Source of the DNA: a virus
IMG/VR virus record: IMGVR_UViG_3300032116_000089
Coordinates: 26,428-90,427 of that record
Length of the DNA stretch: 64,000 nucleotides
Reading direction: 5' to 3' (one strand)
Shown here: positions 53,796-60,114 of the stretch, piece after piece
Layout of the letters: each line of letters begins with the position of its first letter
Position numbering within the stretch: the stretch's first letter is position 1
The notes under the pieces: generated by a model
What the model was told of the DNA's origin: nothing
The model's input: the letters and a program-made list of their open reading frames with translations, nothing else
Databases searched by the model: none
Made by a program: the position numbers and the translations under genes

Positions 53796-54026
53796 ATGAA
53801 TATCTTTGGGACGTATACCAGTAAAGAGATAAAGAGCGTTATCAAGAAGCCATTTCATGAGTGGCCCGAAGATATCACTCTATATTTGCAGGACATTATG
53901 GCTGGCGAACTAATGGATCAGTGGCTAGAGACTCACTCTGACGAAGAATACGTAGAATACATTGAGAATATCGTAGAAGATCTGACCTCCCATATTGAGG
54001 ATAACGACGAAGATTTAGATAGTTGA
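53796..54026 (+). CDS. Small acidic helical unknown protein
   Basis: 76 residues. N-terminal basic segment (TSKEIKSVIKKPFHEWPEDI) and an acidic helical C terminus (ENIVEDLTSHIEDNDEDLDS). The stop TGA is inside the promoter of the tRNA-Lys unit. Confidence 0.65.
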   Translation: MNIFGTYTSKEIKSVIKKPFHEWPEDITLYLQDIMAGELMDQWLETHSDEEYVEYIENIVEDLTSHIEDNDEDLDS

Positions 54027-54050
54027 CAACATACGGGTCTATGGTAGAAT
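54023..54050 (+). promoter_or_regulatory. Promoter of the tRNA-Lys unit
   Basis: TTGACA at 54023, 16-base spacer, TAGAAT at 54045. ACGGGT (54033-54038) in the spacer is mirrored by ACCCGT (54096-54101) in the leader, an arrangement also seen at the tRNA-Ile promoter. Confidence 0.75.
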
Positions 54051-54106
54051 GATATCAAAGAAGCCATAGATAAAAGACAGTCGAGTATGGCAGACACCCG
54101 TATTTT

Positions 54107-54179
54107 GGGTCATTAGCTCAATCGGCAGAGCATCGGACTTTTAATCCGTTGGTTGTAGGTTCAAGTCCTACATGACCCA
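54107..54179 (+). tRNA. tRNA-Lys (anticodon TTT)
   Basis: A full cloverleaf: acceptor GGGTCAT/ATGACCC, D-stem GCTC/GAGC, anticodon loop CTTTTAA, T-arm GTAGG-TTCAAGT-CCTAC. CCA is not encoded. One mismatch lies at the outer anticodon-stem pair. Confidence 0.93.
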
Positions 54180-54208
54180 TTGACTTTTTCGTGTGTATAA
54201 AGTATAAT
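54180..54208 (+). promoter_or_regulatory. Promoter directly after tRNA-Lys
   Basis: TTGACT at 54180, 17-base spacer, TATAAT at 54203. It drives the small gene at 54242 and possibly the next tRNAs. Confidence 0.75.
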
Positions 54209-54241
54209 AGATAAAACCATCCTCTAACCTCCCGGAATACT

Positions 54242-54388
54242 ATGTATAACGAAAACGTCATGAAGTGGTGCGGCCCTTACGATCAAGAAGAATACGAAGA
54301 ACTCATTGGCGATGATGAGCGAGATATCATCGTATATGATGACAGCAATGAGTGGTACAATATTTATGCTTCGGAGGCTGATGTTTGA
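54242..54388 (+). CDS. Small acidic unknown protein between tRNA genes
   Basis: 48 residues (MYNENVMKWCGPYDQEEYEE onward). It follows a good promoter; the SD is weak. Highly acidic with Trp and Tyr. Function unknown. Confidence 0.5.
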   Translation: MYNENVMKWCGPYDQEEYEELIGDDERDIIVYDDSNEWYNIYASEADV

Positions 54389-54475
54389 GTTACGGGATGT
54401 GGTCTGACCCTAGCCCATGCTAGACGTAGGACTGCCCTAGTGGTTTTGTGGGATTCCATTTTAAAAATCCCACTT

Positions 54476-54547
54476 GCCCGCATAGTATAAAGGCTATTAC
54501 AGTTGATTTGTAATCATCGGATGAGGGTTCGATTCCTTCTGTGGGCT
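54476..54547 (+). tRNA. tRNA-Thr (anticodon TGT)
   Basis: Acceptor GCCCGCA/TGTGGGC, anticodon loop TTTGTAA, T-arm GAGGG-TTCGATT-CCTTC. Weak D-stem and one anticodon-stem mismatch. An 8-bp hairpin GTGGGATT/AATCCCAC lies just upstream and may guide processing. Confidence 0.88.
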
Positions 54548-54556
54548 TTGATTGAT

Positions 54557-54629
54557 TGCCCGGTAGCTTAACTGGCAGAGCAAGGGATTTTGGTTCCCTC
54601 GGTTGTAGGTTCGAATCCTACTCGGGCAT
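54557..54629 (+). tRNA. tRNA-Gln (anticodon TTG)
   Basis: Acceptor TGCCCGG/TCGGGCA (first pair T-A), anticodon stem AGGGA/TCCCT with loop TTTTGGT, T-arm GTAGG-TTCGAAT-CCTAC. Nine bases after tRNA-Thr. Confidence 0.92.
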
Positions 54630-54689
54630 TTACGGTTCGAATCTTTAGGCTCAGTTGGTGTATAATACTATACCAAAGGAGATTTAAAG

Positions 54690-55124
54690 ATGAAAATGAA
54701 AGAACAAATATTAGAACTAAAAGCACAAGGTTATTCTTACAGAGATATACAAGCAAAACTTGGATGTTCCAAAGGAACAATAGCGTATCATGTAGGTATA
54801 GGTCAAAAAGATAAAACTCAAAATAGAACCAAAGAATATAGAACAAAGGTTAAAAGATACATACAAGAGTATAAGTCTGGTAAAAGATGTGCTGATTGTG
54901 GAGAGGATTATCCATACTGGCTATTAGAGTTTGATCATACTAGAGATGATAAAAGTTTTAATATATCAGAGTTCTCTCAACACACTATAGCATTAGAAAA
55001 AATTAAAGAAGAAATAAGTAAGTGTGACGTTGTATGTTGCAACTGCCATAGAAATAGAACATTTATGAGACAAACTAACGACGCTAGATATGTAGGTATA
55101 GAATTTTGTAAGTATCCAGAATAA
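54690..55124 (+). CDS. HNH endonuclease with N-terminal helix-turn-helix, probably mobile
   Basis: 144 residues. The first 35 residues (ILELKAQGYSYRDIQAKLGC) are a DNA-binding helix-turn-helix. The nuclease part has CADCGEDYPYWLLEFDH and CDVVCCNCHRNRTF, an HNH/zinc core. It separates the Thr/Gln tRNAs from the Asn/Glu/Asp tRNAs and is more AT-rich than nearby genes, as expected for a homing endonuclease inserted in a tRNA array. A TATAAT at 54661 and AAAGGAG give it its own expression signals. Confidence 0.85.
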   Translation: MKMKEQILELKAQGYSYRDIQAKLGCSKGTIAYHVGIGQKDKTQNRTKEYRTKVKRYIQEYKSGKRCADCGEDYPYWLLEFDHTRDDKSFNISEFSQHTIALEKIKEEISKCDVVCCNCHRNRTFMRQTNDARYVGIEFCKYPE

Positions 55125-55129
55125 CGTGA

Positions 55130-55201
55130 ACACAGGTAGCATAATGGTAATGCCCCAAACTGTTAATTTGTCAGATGTAGGTTCGAATCCTACCCTGTGT
55201 G
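55130..55201 (+). tRNA. tRNA-Asn (anticodon GTT)
   Basis: Acceptor ACACAGG/CCTGTGT, anticodon loop CTGTTAA, T-arm GTAGG-TTCGAAT-CCTAC. CCA is not encoded. One mismatch at the outer anticodon-stem pair. Confidence 0.9.
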
Positions 55202-55205
55202 CTTT

Positions 55206-55277
55206 GGCCCCATCTTCTAACGGTTAGGAAATCGGATTTTCGCTCCGAGAATCAGGGTTCGATTCCCTGTGGGGTCA
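55206..55277 (+). tRNA. tRNA-Glu (anticodon TTC)
   Basis: Acceptor GGCCCCA/TGGGGTC, anticodon stem TCGGA/TCCGA with loop TTTTCGC, T-arm CAGGG-TTCGATT-CCCTG. Four bases after tRNA-Asn. Confidence 0.93.
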
Positions 55278-55280
55278 TTT

Positions 55281-55354
55281 GGGAATGTAGATCAACTGGT
55301 TAGATCGCTAGCCTGTCACGCTAGAGGTTGCGGGTTCAAGTCCCGTCATTCTCG
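55281..55354 (+). tRNA. tRNA-Asp (anticodon GTC)
   Basis: Acceptor GGGAATG/CATTCTC, D-stem GATC/GATC, anticodon stem CTAGC/GCTAG with loop CTGTCAC, T-arm GCGGG-TTCAAGT-CCCGT. Three bases after tRNA-Glu. Confidence 0.93.
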
Positions 55355-55362
55355 TTATCTTG

Positions 55363-55412
55363 TCGTAAGTCCTTATCTATCAAGTATTTAGGAATAGCGG
55401 GGCGGGCCGCGA
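55363..55412. repeat. Intergenic repeat element R5
   Basis: Left hairpin CGTAAGTCCTT/AAGTATTTAGG, then core GCGGGGCGGGCCGCG. The right hairpin is missing. It separates the tRNA array from the next promoter. Confidence 0.75.
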
Positions 55413-55445
55413 ATCCTATGCCAAAGATTTTCTCAAGATTTCCCC

Positions 55446-55473
55446 TTGACTGTGCCGATGTATAGTGTAGAAT
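55446..55473 (+). promoter_or_regulatory. Early promoter with CCGATG in the spacer
   Basis: TTGACT at 55446, CCGATG at 55455, TAGAAT at 55468 (16-base spacer). Confidence 0.8.
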
Positions 55474-55496
55474 CGGTGAACACAAGGGAGAGAATC

Positions 55497-56201
55497 ATGA
55501 AAGTTGCAAACGGTAATGACAAGTTGGGCAAGGGTTGTTTGGTCGTTTCTAGGCCAGTTGGTGATACTTGTCCGTCAACGTGTGCATTTTTGGGTAACGG
55601 TTGCTATGCAGAGCAAACCGAGAAAATGTATCCTAACGTGCGTCCTGCTGGTATGCAGAATGTTATCACTGAGCGTGGGCGTATTCGCTCCATGATTCTG
55701 GACGCTATTCGTCAAGGAAAATCTATTCGTTGGCATGAGCGTGGCGATTGGTTTCTTGACGGTAAACTGGATATGGATTATGTGAACAATGTTATTTGGG
55801 CTTGTGATAGCATTGTGAGCGAAGGTAAGATTCTGCCCGATATGTGGTTTTATACCCATATCTACGACGCTAGACTTGTGGCTATGGAAAAGTATATGGC
55901 GGTCTATGCTAGTGTGCATAACGCTAATGACAAGGCTACGGCATCACTCGCCGGATTCAAACTGTTCGCATGGTGCGATAGCGATGAGAAGATTGCGAAG
56001 AAACGCCCCAAGCGTAAAAACCTTGCCGATGCTTGGCGTAAGAGTCTGCCCAAACTTGTGATTCTCGACGGCGAGAAGTTTATCACTTGCCCCGAAATCC
56101 GTCGTGGTCGCGGCGTTGTGACTTGCACTCCGACGAAGGGTAGTGTAGACTGTAATCTGTGCGTCAAGGGTTTGGCTAACGTGTTGTTTCCATCACACTG
56201 A
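55497..56201 (+). CDS. GP88-like phage protein
   Basis: 234 residues from MKVANGNDKLGKGCLVVS; AGGGAGAG precedes this ATG, so an upstream TTG is rejected. The N-terminal pattern N.KLG.GC.V.S.P.G.TCPSTC...CYA and a Cys-rich C-terminal segment (FITCPEIRRG, then VTCTPTKGSVDCNLC) fit the GP88 family named from mycobacteriophages. The paired Cys could bind a metal or cluster. Biochemical function is not established for the family to my knowledge. It heads a four-gene unit ending at 57156. Confidence 0.75.
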   Translation: MKVANGNDKLGKGCLVVSRPVGDTCPSTCAFLGNGCYAEQTEKMYPNVRPAGMQNVITERGRIRSMILDAIRQGKSIRWHERGDWFLDGKLDMDYVNNVIWACDSIVSEGKILPDMWFYTHIYDARLVAMEKYMAVYASVHNANDKATASLAGFKLFAWCDSDEKIAKKRPKRKNLADAWRKSLPKLVILDGEKFITCPEIRRGRGVVTCTPTKGSVDCNLCVKGLANVLFPSH

Positions 56202-56208
56202 GGATAAG

Positions 56209-56427
56209 ATGAAAGTTTTTACATACGATTGTGTTACGCTTGCCGATGTTTGTGAGCAGAACACTCTAGATTATGGTCATGTTATAGAGGAAATATCCCA
56301 TAGTGATATTTCATTTGGCACTAACGAGGATACCTTGATTAGCAAGAGTATGCTTGAACAAGTATTAGATATTACTATTGACTTTGGTGGTCTGGACGAT
56401 ACCGTACTTATTAGCCTTGGGAGTTGA
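56209..56427 (+). CDS. Small acidic unknown protein
   Basis: 72 residues starting MKVFTYDCVTLADVCEQNTL, with AGGA upstream. Acidic and mixed alpha/beta. It lies between the GP88-like gene and the kinase-like gene with gaps of a few bases, so it is in the same unit. Confidence 0.65.
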   Translation: MKVFTYDCVTLADVCEQNTLDYGHVIEEISHSDISFGTNEDTLISKSMLEQVLDITIDFGGLDDTVLISLGS

Positions 56428-56429
56428 CG

Positions 56430-56936
56430 ATGTATACTATTGTAAAGAAGCGTAGCGGTGCTGGTTGTGCATCATCGTTTTATAAACTCAAGGGTAAGAA
56501 AAATCGTGGGTTTAAAATCTTCCAATCCAAAGAAGATGCAGAGATTGCCCATACTAATCAAGTAGAACTGTCAATGTATAATCTAGCCCCGTATGTTTAT
56601 AGTCAAGTCGGTCGTGTTCGTAAGAGTGATAAGAGTCTAACTGGCTGGGGATATGTTACAGAAATCGCGGAACTAATCTGCTGCCCCGGTAATGGTTGCT
56701 ACTGTTGTGATCGTGAAGAACTAGAAGATGAATATTGTGATGAGATGAGCAATCTAGTTTGCAATATGGAAGAATATGGATTTAGTTTTGGAGATAATCA
56801 CGCTGGCAATGTTGGATTTGTAAATCGTGATGGTCATAAGGTGATGGTATGTATTGACACTGGAGATGAAAGCGTAGTAAACGAAAATAGGTGTTTTTGC
56901 ATCACTTGCAGAAAAGGCGGTTGCTGCCATGAGTAA
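56430..56936 (+). CDS. Small protein kinase-like or phosphotransferase-like protein
   Basis: 168 residues from the ATG at 56430. RSGAGCASSFYKLKG resembles a glycine-rich loop, FKIFQSKEDAE a strand with a candidate Lys, WGYVTEIAE a hinge, and GFSFGDNHAGNVGF followed by VCIDTGDES matches the D-x-H-x-x-N and DxG signatures of phosphotransferases. Order and spacing fit a minimal kinase fold, although the catalytic motif is D-N-H rather than H-x-D. Many Cys (about 12) suggest a metal site in the insert. Substrate unknown. Confidence 0.55.
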   Translation: MYTIVKKRSGAGCASSFYKLKGKKNRGFKIFQSKEDAEIAHTNQVELSMYNLAPYVYSQVGRVRKSDKSLTGWGYVTEIAELICCPGNGCYCCDREELEDEYCDEMSNLVCNMEEYGFSFGDNHAGNVGFVNRDGHKVMVCIDTGDESVVNENRCFCITCRKGGCCHE

Positions 56937-57156
56937 GTATTACATTAAGTCTAACACGCTAGAACTTATCTACTCTACAGATAAAACTCCCCTTGAGGCT
57001 GCGATTGTAGCACTAGGTGAGACTAACAAGTTTGACGTATTAGATGAACATTTTTACATTGACGAGCGTGGTATGAAAGACTACGTTACAGCACTTCCCG
57101 ATACTATTGTAATCCCCACTAAACTAGTGGCAGCAGAAGCCGGTTGGACGATGTGA
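56929..57156 (+). CDS. Small unknown protein
   Basis: 75 residues starting MSKYYIKSNTLELIYSTDKT and overlapping the kinase-like gene by eight bases. Repeat element R6 follows its stop directly. No family recognised. Confidence 0.65.
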   Translation: MSKYYIKSNTLELIYSTDKTPLEAAIVALGETNKFDVLDEHFYIDERGMKDYVTALPDTIVIPTKLVAAEAGWTM

Positions 57157-57240
57157 CGTAAACCCTTGTAGCCATTAGGGTTACGGCGAACGGGGCCGGG
57201 GAGATTTGACGTAAACCCTTATCAAATATAGACTTACAAC
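57155..57240. repeat. Intergenic repeat element R6
   Basis: Left hairpin CGTAAACCCT/AGGGTTACG (57157-57187), core CGGGGCCGGGG, right hairpin CGTAAACCC...GACTTAC (about 57209-57237). The first hairpin begins at the stop codon of the preceding gene; a T-run and promoter follow. Confidence 0.75.
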
Positions 57241-57253
57241 CTAAAGTTTTTTC

Positions 57254-57281
57254 TTGACTGTGCCGATAGGTATGGTATGAT
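57254..57281 (+). promoter_or_regulatory. Early promoter with CCGATA in the spacer
   Basis: TTGACT at 57254, CCGATA at 57263, TATGAT at 57276 (16-base spacer). Confidence 0.8.
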
Positions 57282-57300
57282 AGTTGCATAGGAGACACGT

Positions 57301-57492
57301 ATGTATATTTGGAGAGTTTGGAAAGATAATCGGTTTGCGGGGTATGTATCGTCCCCTAGTCAGTTTGATGCATACGTGAAGGCCCGAGATGAGTTTGGGC
57401 AAAATGTGTGGGTTGAGCGGACTGTGCAATATGCAGTGGTGTACCACCCAAATAATCAAGATCATTTTGTGAGAGATAGTCAGCCAGCCTAA
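57301..57492 (+). CDS. Small unknown protein
   Basis: 63 residues (MYIWRVWKDNRFAGYVSSPS onward) behind GGAGACAC. Aromatic N terminus, mixed alpha/beta. Its 3' end overlaps the degenerate promoter of the next gene. Confidence 0.65.
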   Translation: MYIWRVWKDNRFAGYVSSPSQFDAYVKARDEFGQNVWVERTVQYAVVYHPNNQDHFVRDSQPA

Positions 57493-57503
57493 AGTTTCTG
57501 AGC

Positions 57504-57516
57504 AGGAATGTCGATA
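57504..57516 (+). promoter_or_regulatory. Degenerate early promoter with GTCGATA
   Basis: AGGAAT at 57504 followed by GTCGATA at 57510, and GCCTAAAGTTTC upstream as in the promoter at 53041. A TTGACA box is lacking. Confidence 0.45.
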
Positions 57517-57545
57517 ATCCTTATATGAAAAAGGAGACAGGCATC

Positions 57546-57872
57546 ATGATTCAATGGATTGGCGTGATCATTACGATTTGCGGTCTGGTGTATACGGGAA
57601 TAAAAGATGTTCAAACTGGCGTGATAAAAATACCTACGTTATCGCAAAACGAGGTATTGACAAAAACAAACTATCCAATACAATACTGTCTGATGGCTTA
57701 CGATCCTAACACTGACAAAGTTTACTATCAACACGAAAACGGTATATGGTATGATTACCCTCCACAACAACGACGATATGCGGCCACGCCGCAACGTAAT
57801 CAAAATCAAGAAAGTTATGCCGTGGGAAATGCGGCAGGGACACCAAGAACACAAGTTTACGGTGTTCGATAA
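57546..57872 (+). CDS. Membrane-anchored unknown protein
   Basis: 108 residues from MIQWIGVIITICGLVYTG; AAGGAG ten bases upstream supports this ATG rather than one at 57525. One transmembrane segment (3-20) is followed by a soluble part ending in a Gln/Asn/Arg-rich tail. The last 95 bases overlap another reading frame (57778-57939). Confidence 0.6.
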   Translation: MIQWIGVIITICGLVYTGIKDVQTGVIKIPTLSQNEVLTKTNYPIQYCLMAYDPNTDKVYYQHENGIWYDYPPQQRRYAATPQRNQNQESYAVGNAAGTPRTQVYGVR

Positions 57873-57939
57873 TCGCCCCAAGCGACAGCGTACCCGTAGG
57901 GATATTGAACGTCAATGGCGGAATGAATATGACTCCTAA
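57778..57939 (+). CDS. Small basic protein overlapping the previous gene
   Basis: 53 residues (MRPRRNVIKIKKVMPWEMRQ onward), strongly basic, with an Arg-rich C-terminal helix (RPKRQRTRRDIERQWRNEYD). The frame overlaps 57546-57872 by 95 bases and the next gene by about 17. The C-terminal half resembles short basic proteins of other phages. An earlier ATG at 57751 is possible. Confidence 0.5.
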   Translation: MRPRRNVIKIKKVMPWEMRQGHQEHKFTVFDNRPKRQRTRRDIERQWRNEYDS

Positions 57940-58354
57940 ACCATTACATGGCGAAGTTCGTTTCCACCTGAGTAGGGGCGAACATTATATGCACTGGCAA
58001 GTAAAAGTCATGCAGGGTAGAAAGAAAGTTGATGTATATTATTACGATCCTAATGAGTATCAGTTAGAGATGCGGGGTTGTAAGTTGATAAACAAGCCAA
58101 ACAAGGCTAAACAAGTATTTGAGGCTGGAGTTCATGATGTGAGCGGTTGGGTAAAGTGTGACGAAGTGATGCTTCGCAAAACATTTTATCCAAAGTTGCC
58201 TATTGACAATCTTGAAAAGGTGTTCTATAATCCTATTCGTGATCCACACTGGCGACGAGAGAGTGACTCTAACGAGTTTGTGTGGGACGATAGCGAGTAT
58301 GCTACTTTACTAACTGACGGCAAACAAGTCTACATTTTGGAAGAAAGAGTCTAA
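57923..58354 (+). CDS. Unknown protein of the early region
   Basis: 143 residues from MNMTPKPLHGEVRFHL (ATG at 57929 is an alternative). Basic, with EHYMHWQVKVMQGRKKVDVY and a C-terminal acidic EFVWDDSEYATLLTDGK. Overlaps the preceding gene and is followed by the Api92-like gene one base later. No family recognised. Confidence 0.6.
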   Translation: MNMTPKPLHGEVRFHLSRGEHYMHWQVKVMQGRKKVDVYYYDPNEYQLEMRGCKLINKPNKAKQVFEAGVHDVSGWVKCDEVMLRKTFYPKLPIDNLEKVFYNPIRDPHWRRESDSNEFVWDDSEYATLLTDGKQVYILEERV

Positions 58355-58355
58355 T

Positions 58356-58838
58356 ATGCCTAACTGGTGCATGAACAATATAACGGTTTCTCACGCTGAT
58401 CCTGCTAAAGTGCAGGAGTTTGCTGATGCCTATAACTCAGGGAATACATGTGACCACTATCTTCCGTGTCCTAAAGACAAGGATGGTAAGATTATTATGG
58501 ACGAGAGTAGTCCAGACTATTGGTACAAGTGGTGCATAAATAACTGGGGTGTCAAGTGGGACTTTGGTAAGGATGAGTATGGTGACTCTGCTGTTGTTGT
58601 AGATAATGAAGTATCTGTATCATTCAATACCGCTTGGGCACCGCCTAATGGTTTGTATGATGAGTTGCACCGTCAAGGATACATTCTAAATGGTTCGTAT
58701 TGGGAACCCGGAATGGGATTCTGCGGCACCATTGAAAATGGCATGGATTTGTATGTGGAATATAGAGACAAGGAAGAAATCCCCGATCATTTGTGGGATG
58801 AGTATGGCATGGCAGATTTTTTTGAGGAAATGGCTTGA
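58356..58838 (+). CDS. Api92/YubB-like protein (ferredoxin-like fold)
   Basis: 160 residues. The N terminus MPNWCMNNITVSHADP and later WCINNWGVKWDFG and FNTAWAPPNGLYDELHRQG are the family's signature motifs. Members occur on phages and plasmids; their function is not settled. The stop TGA (58836-58838) is inside the TTGACA box of the promoter for the non-coding region that follows. Confidence 0.8.
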   Translation: MPNWCMNNITVSHADPAKVQEFADAYNSGNTCDHYLPCPKDKDGKIIMDESSPDYWYKWCINNWGVKWDFGKDEYGDSAVVVDNEVSVSFNTAWAPPNGLYDELHRQGYILNGSYWEPGMGFCGTIENGMDLYVEYRDKEEIPDHLWDEYGMADFFEEMA

Positions 58839-58862
58839 CAAGCCGAAAATAGAGTGTAGAAT
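58835..58862 (+). promoter_or_regulatory. Promoter reading into a long non-coding region
   Basis: TTGACA at 58835, CCGAAA at 58843, TAGAAT at 58857 (16-base spacer). It has the same layout as the protein-gene promoters but no gene follows for about 490 bases. Confidence 0.8.
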
Positions 58863-58868
58863 ACAAGA

Positions 58869-59316
58869 GTCGCAAGCAAGTGGTAATCGGGAATGAATGA
58901 AATCCAGCCGGTTGGTCATTCCTGACACTCGCTGCCGTTGCTCATATGTTTGTCCGAGTATGAGTACCGATAAAACGCTAAGACTTAGCAAGTCTATCGG
59001 CTACAATACAAACTTACGTGTGGTAGTTGCTACTACTAGAGAGATAGCCCAGCAAACAGCGTCTGCATCTAATGGGTGTATGGGGTTGCCGACCTAGGCT
59101 ATGGGAAGGCTCATGCTGCTCTCTATTGGGTTGGATTCCCGACACACGATTTAATACAACCAGTAATCGTTTCCAAGAGCCAGATGAATCATATAGCATA
59201 GCGCAGTGTGAAAGATTCTAGAGAGGTTTCCGTGGGCGGTTTCCATCCGATCCCGACAAGGGGCAATCGTATGGGTTATAGGAATCGGGGCGTAAAAGAT
59301 TCCGCTGGTTTTTCTT
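58869..59316 (+). ncRNA. Candidate large structured non-coding RNA
   Basis: About 448 bases with no supported gene, starting about seven bases after a -10 box and ending in an intrinsic terminator. Perfect or near-perfect helices: 58890-58896 with 58916-58922; 58941-58946 with 58959-58964 (extendable by wobble); 58967-58972 with 58995-59000, or alternatively 58981-58986 with 58990-58995; 59037-59043 with 59119-59125 enclosing 59044-59049 with 59097-59102; 59103-59107 with 59136-59140, which would form a pseudoknot; 59146-59151 with 59165-59170; 59186-59190 with 59214-59218. Several open frames cross it but lack SD sites and break the pattern of neighbouring genes. Size, ornate folding and location near phage tRNA genes recall GOLLD and ROOL RNAs, though no match to them is claimed. 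Confidence 0.6.
59281..59316 (+). terminator. Intrinsic terminator of the non-coding RNA
   Basis: GGAATC (59281-59286) pairs with GATTCC (59298-59303), followed by GCTGGTTTTTCTT. Confidence 0.7.
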
Positions 59317-59317
59317 A

Positions 59318-59345
59318 TTGACAGACTGATAACTAATGGTATAAT
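59318..59345 (+). promoter_or_regulatory. Early promoter
   Basis: TTGACA at 59318, CTGATA at 59327 in place of CCGATA, TATAAT at 59340 (16-base spacer). It drives the five-gene unit 59352-60489. Confidence 0.85.
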
Positions 59346-59351
59346 GAGAAT

Positions 59352-59528
59352 ATGAAAACTGAAACCCTTGAACTTACTAAGACTGAACTTGAATATCTAT
59401 ACAATGTTGTAGATGACCATATTCGTTCTGGTATTTACTGGGGCAAAAAAGAAAACTTTGAAAGTCTGCAAAAGAAAGTATTTGATAAGGTAGAAGAAGC
59501 ATACGACATACTCTGTGAGCAATCATAA
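59352..59528 (+). CDS. Small helical unknown protein
   Basis: 58 residues (MKTETLELTKTELEYLYNVV onward), charged and helical. It starts about seven bases after the -10 box, so the message may be almost leaderless. The stop overlaps the next ATG (TAATG). Confidence 0.6.
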   Translation: MKTETLELTKTELEYLYNVVDDHIRSGIYWGKKENFESLQKKVFDKVEEAYDILCEQS

Positions 59529-59782
59529 TGGAATGGATTAGTTTCTTCGGTCCTCGTCGCCCTATTAACGGGCAGAAAGTTTACTACTTTGGTGAATACA
59601 TTGGCGTGTGGCAAGGGCGGTATGAGATTCATCGTGATGATCCAGTAAGTGAACATATCTTGATTTGTGAAGAAAGTCCCGGTATAGTAGATCGTATGGA
59701 TGCTCCGTGGTGGATGCCATATGAGGGACAACCAAAACCGCAACGACCAGAAAGTGATTACCCAAAGGATTATCCAAAATGA
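59528..59782 (+). CDS. Small unknown protein
   Basis: 84 residues. Beta-rich (RRPINGQKVYYFGEYIGVWQ) with a Pro-rich C terminus (PQRPESDYPKDYPK). Coupled to both neighbours by TAATG and ATGA overlaps. Family not recognised. Confidence 0.65.
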   Translation: MEWISFFGPRRPINGQKVYYFGEYIGVWQGRYEIHRDDPVSEHILICEESPGIVDRMDAPWWMPYEGQPKPQRPESDYPKDYPK

Positions 59783-59937
59783 AACTGGTACTATATGCTG
59801 TTTGCTGGAAAGAAGATGGAGATACGGTTGATCCTCAATGGGTTTTTCGCACACGCGAAGAAGCACAAGAAGTTATTGATGATTGTTATGGTAGAGGAGT
59901 AATCGTAGAACTATTCAAGAAAGAAAATAATGACTGA
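59779..59937 (+). CDS. Small unknown protein
   Basis: 52 residues (MKLVLYAVCWKEDGDTVDPQ onward). A beta-alpha-beta-like pattern with WVFRTREEAQEVIDDCYGRG. It overlaps the preceding gene by four bases and the next by eight. Confidence 0.6.
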   Translation: MKLVLYAVCWKEDGDTVDPQWVFRTREEAQEVIDDCYGRGVIVELFKKENND

Positions 59938-60103
59938 AGAGCGTGAAAAGGCTATGATTTATCTTCTTAGTTTTTTCAAGAATAGAATGGCCGCTGTAAA
60001 TAAGCATAACGTAGATAAGGCTAAAGAGTTGATTGGATTACATGAAATATCAGTAAGTGAACTGATTAATAAGTACGTGGAACTGGTCTACAAAAACTCT
60101 TAA
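59930..60103 (+). CDS. Small helical unknown protein
   Basis: 57 residues (MTEEREKAMIYLLSFFKNRM onward), predicted all-helical with Lys/Glu-rich amphipathic segments. It overlaps the preceding gene by eight bases. Function unknown. Confidence 0.55.
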   Translation: MTEEREKAMIYLLSFFKNRMAAVNKHNVDKAKELIGLHEISVSELINKYVELVYKNS

Positions 60104-60114
60104 TAGGAAATAAA

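Noticed and set aside
54389-54475. An additional degenerate tRNA upstream of tRNA-Thr
   Set aside because: Only an 8-bp hairpin and a small stem are present; no T-arm or acceptor pairing could be found.
58897-59199. Short frames inside the proposed non-coding RNA
   Set aside because: No SD, composition unlike neighbouring proteins, and they cut through the predicted helices.
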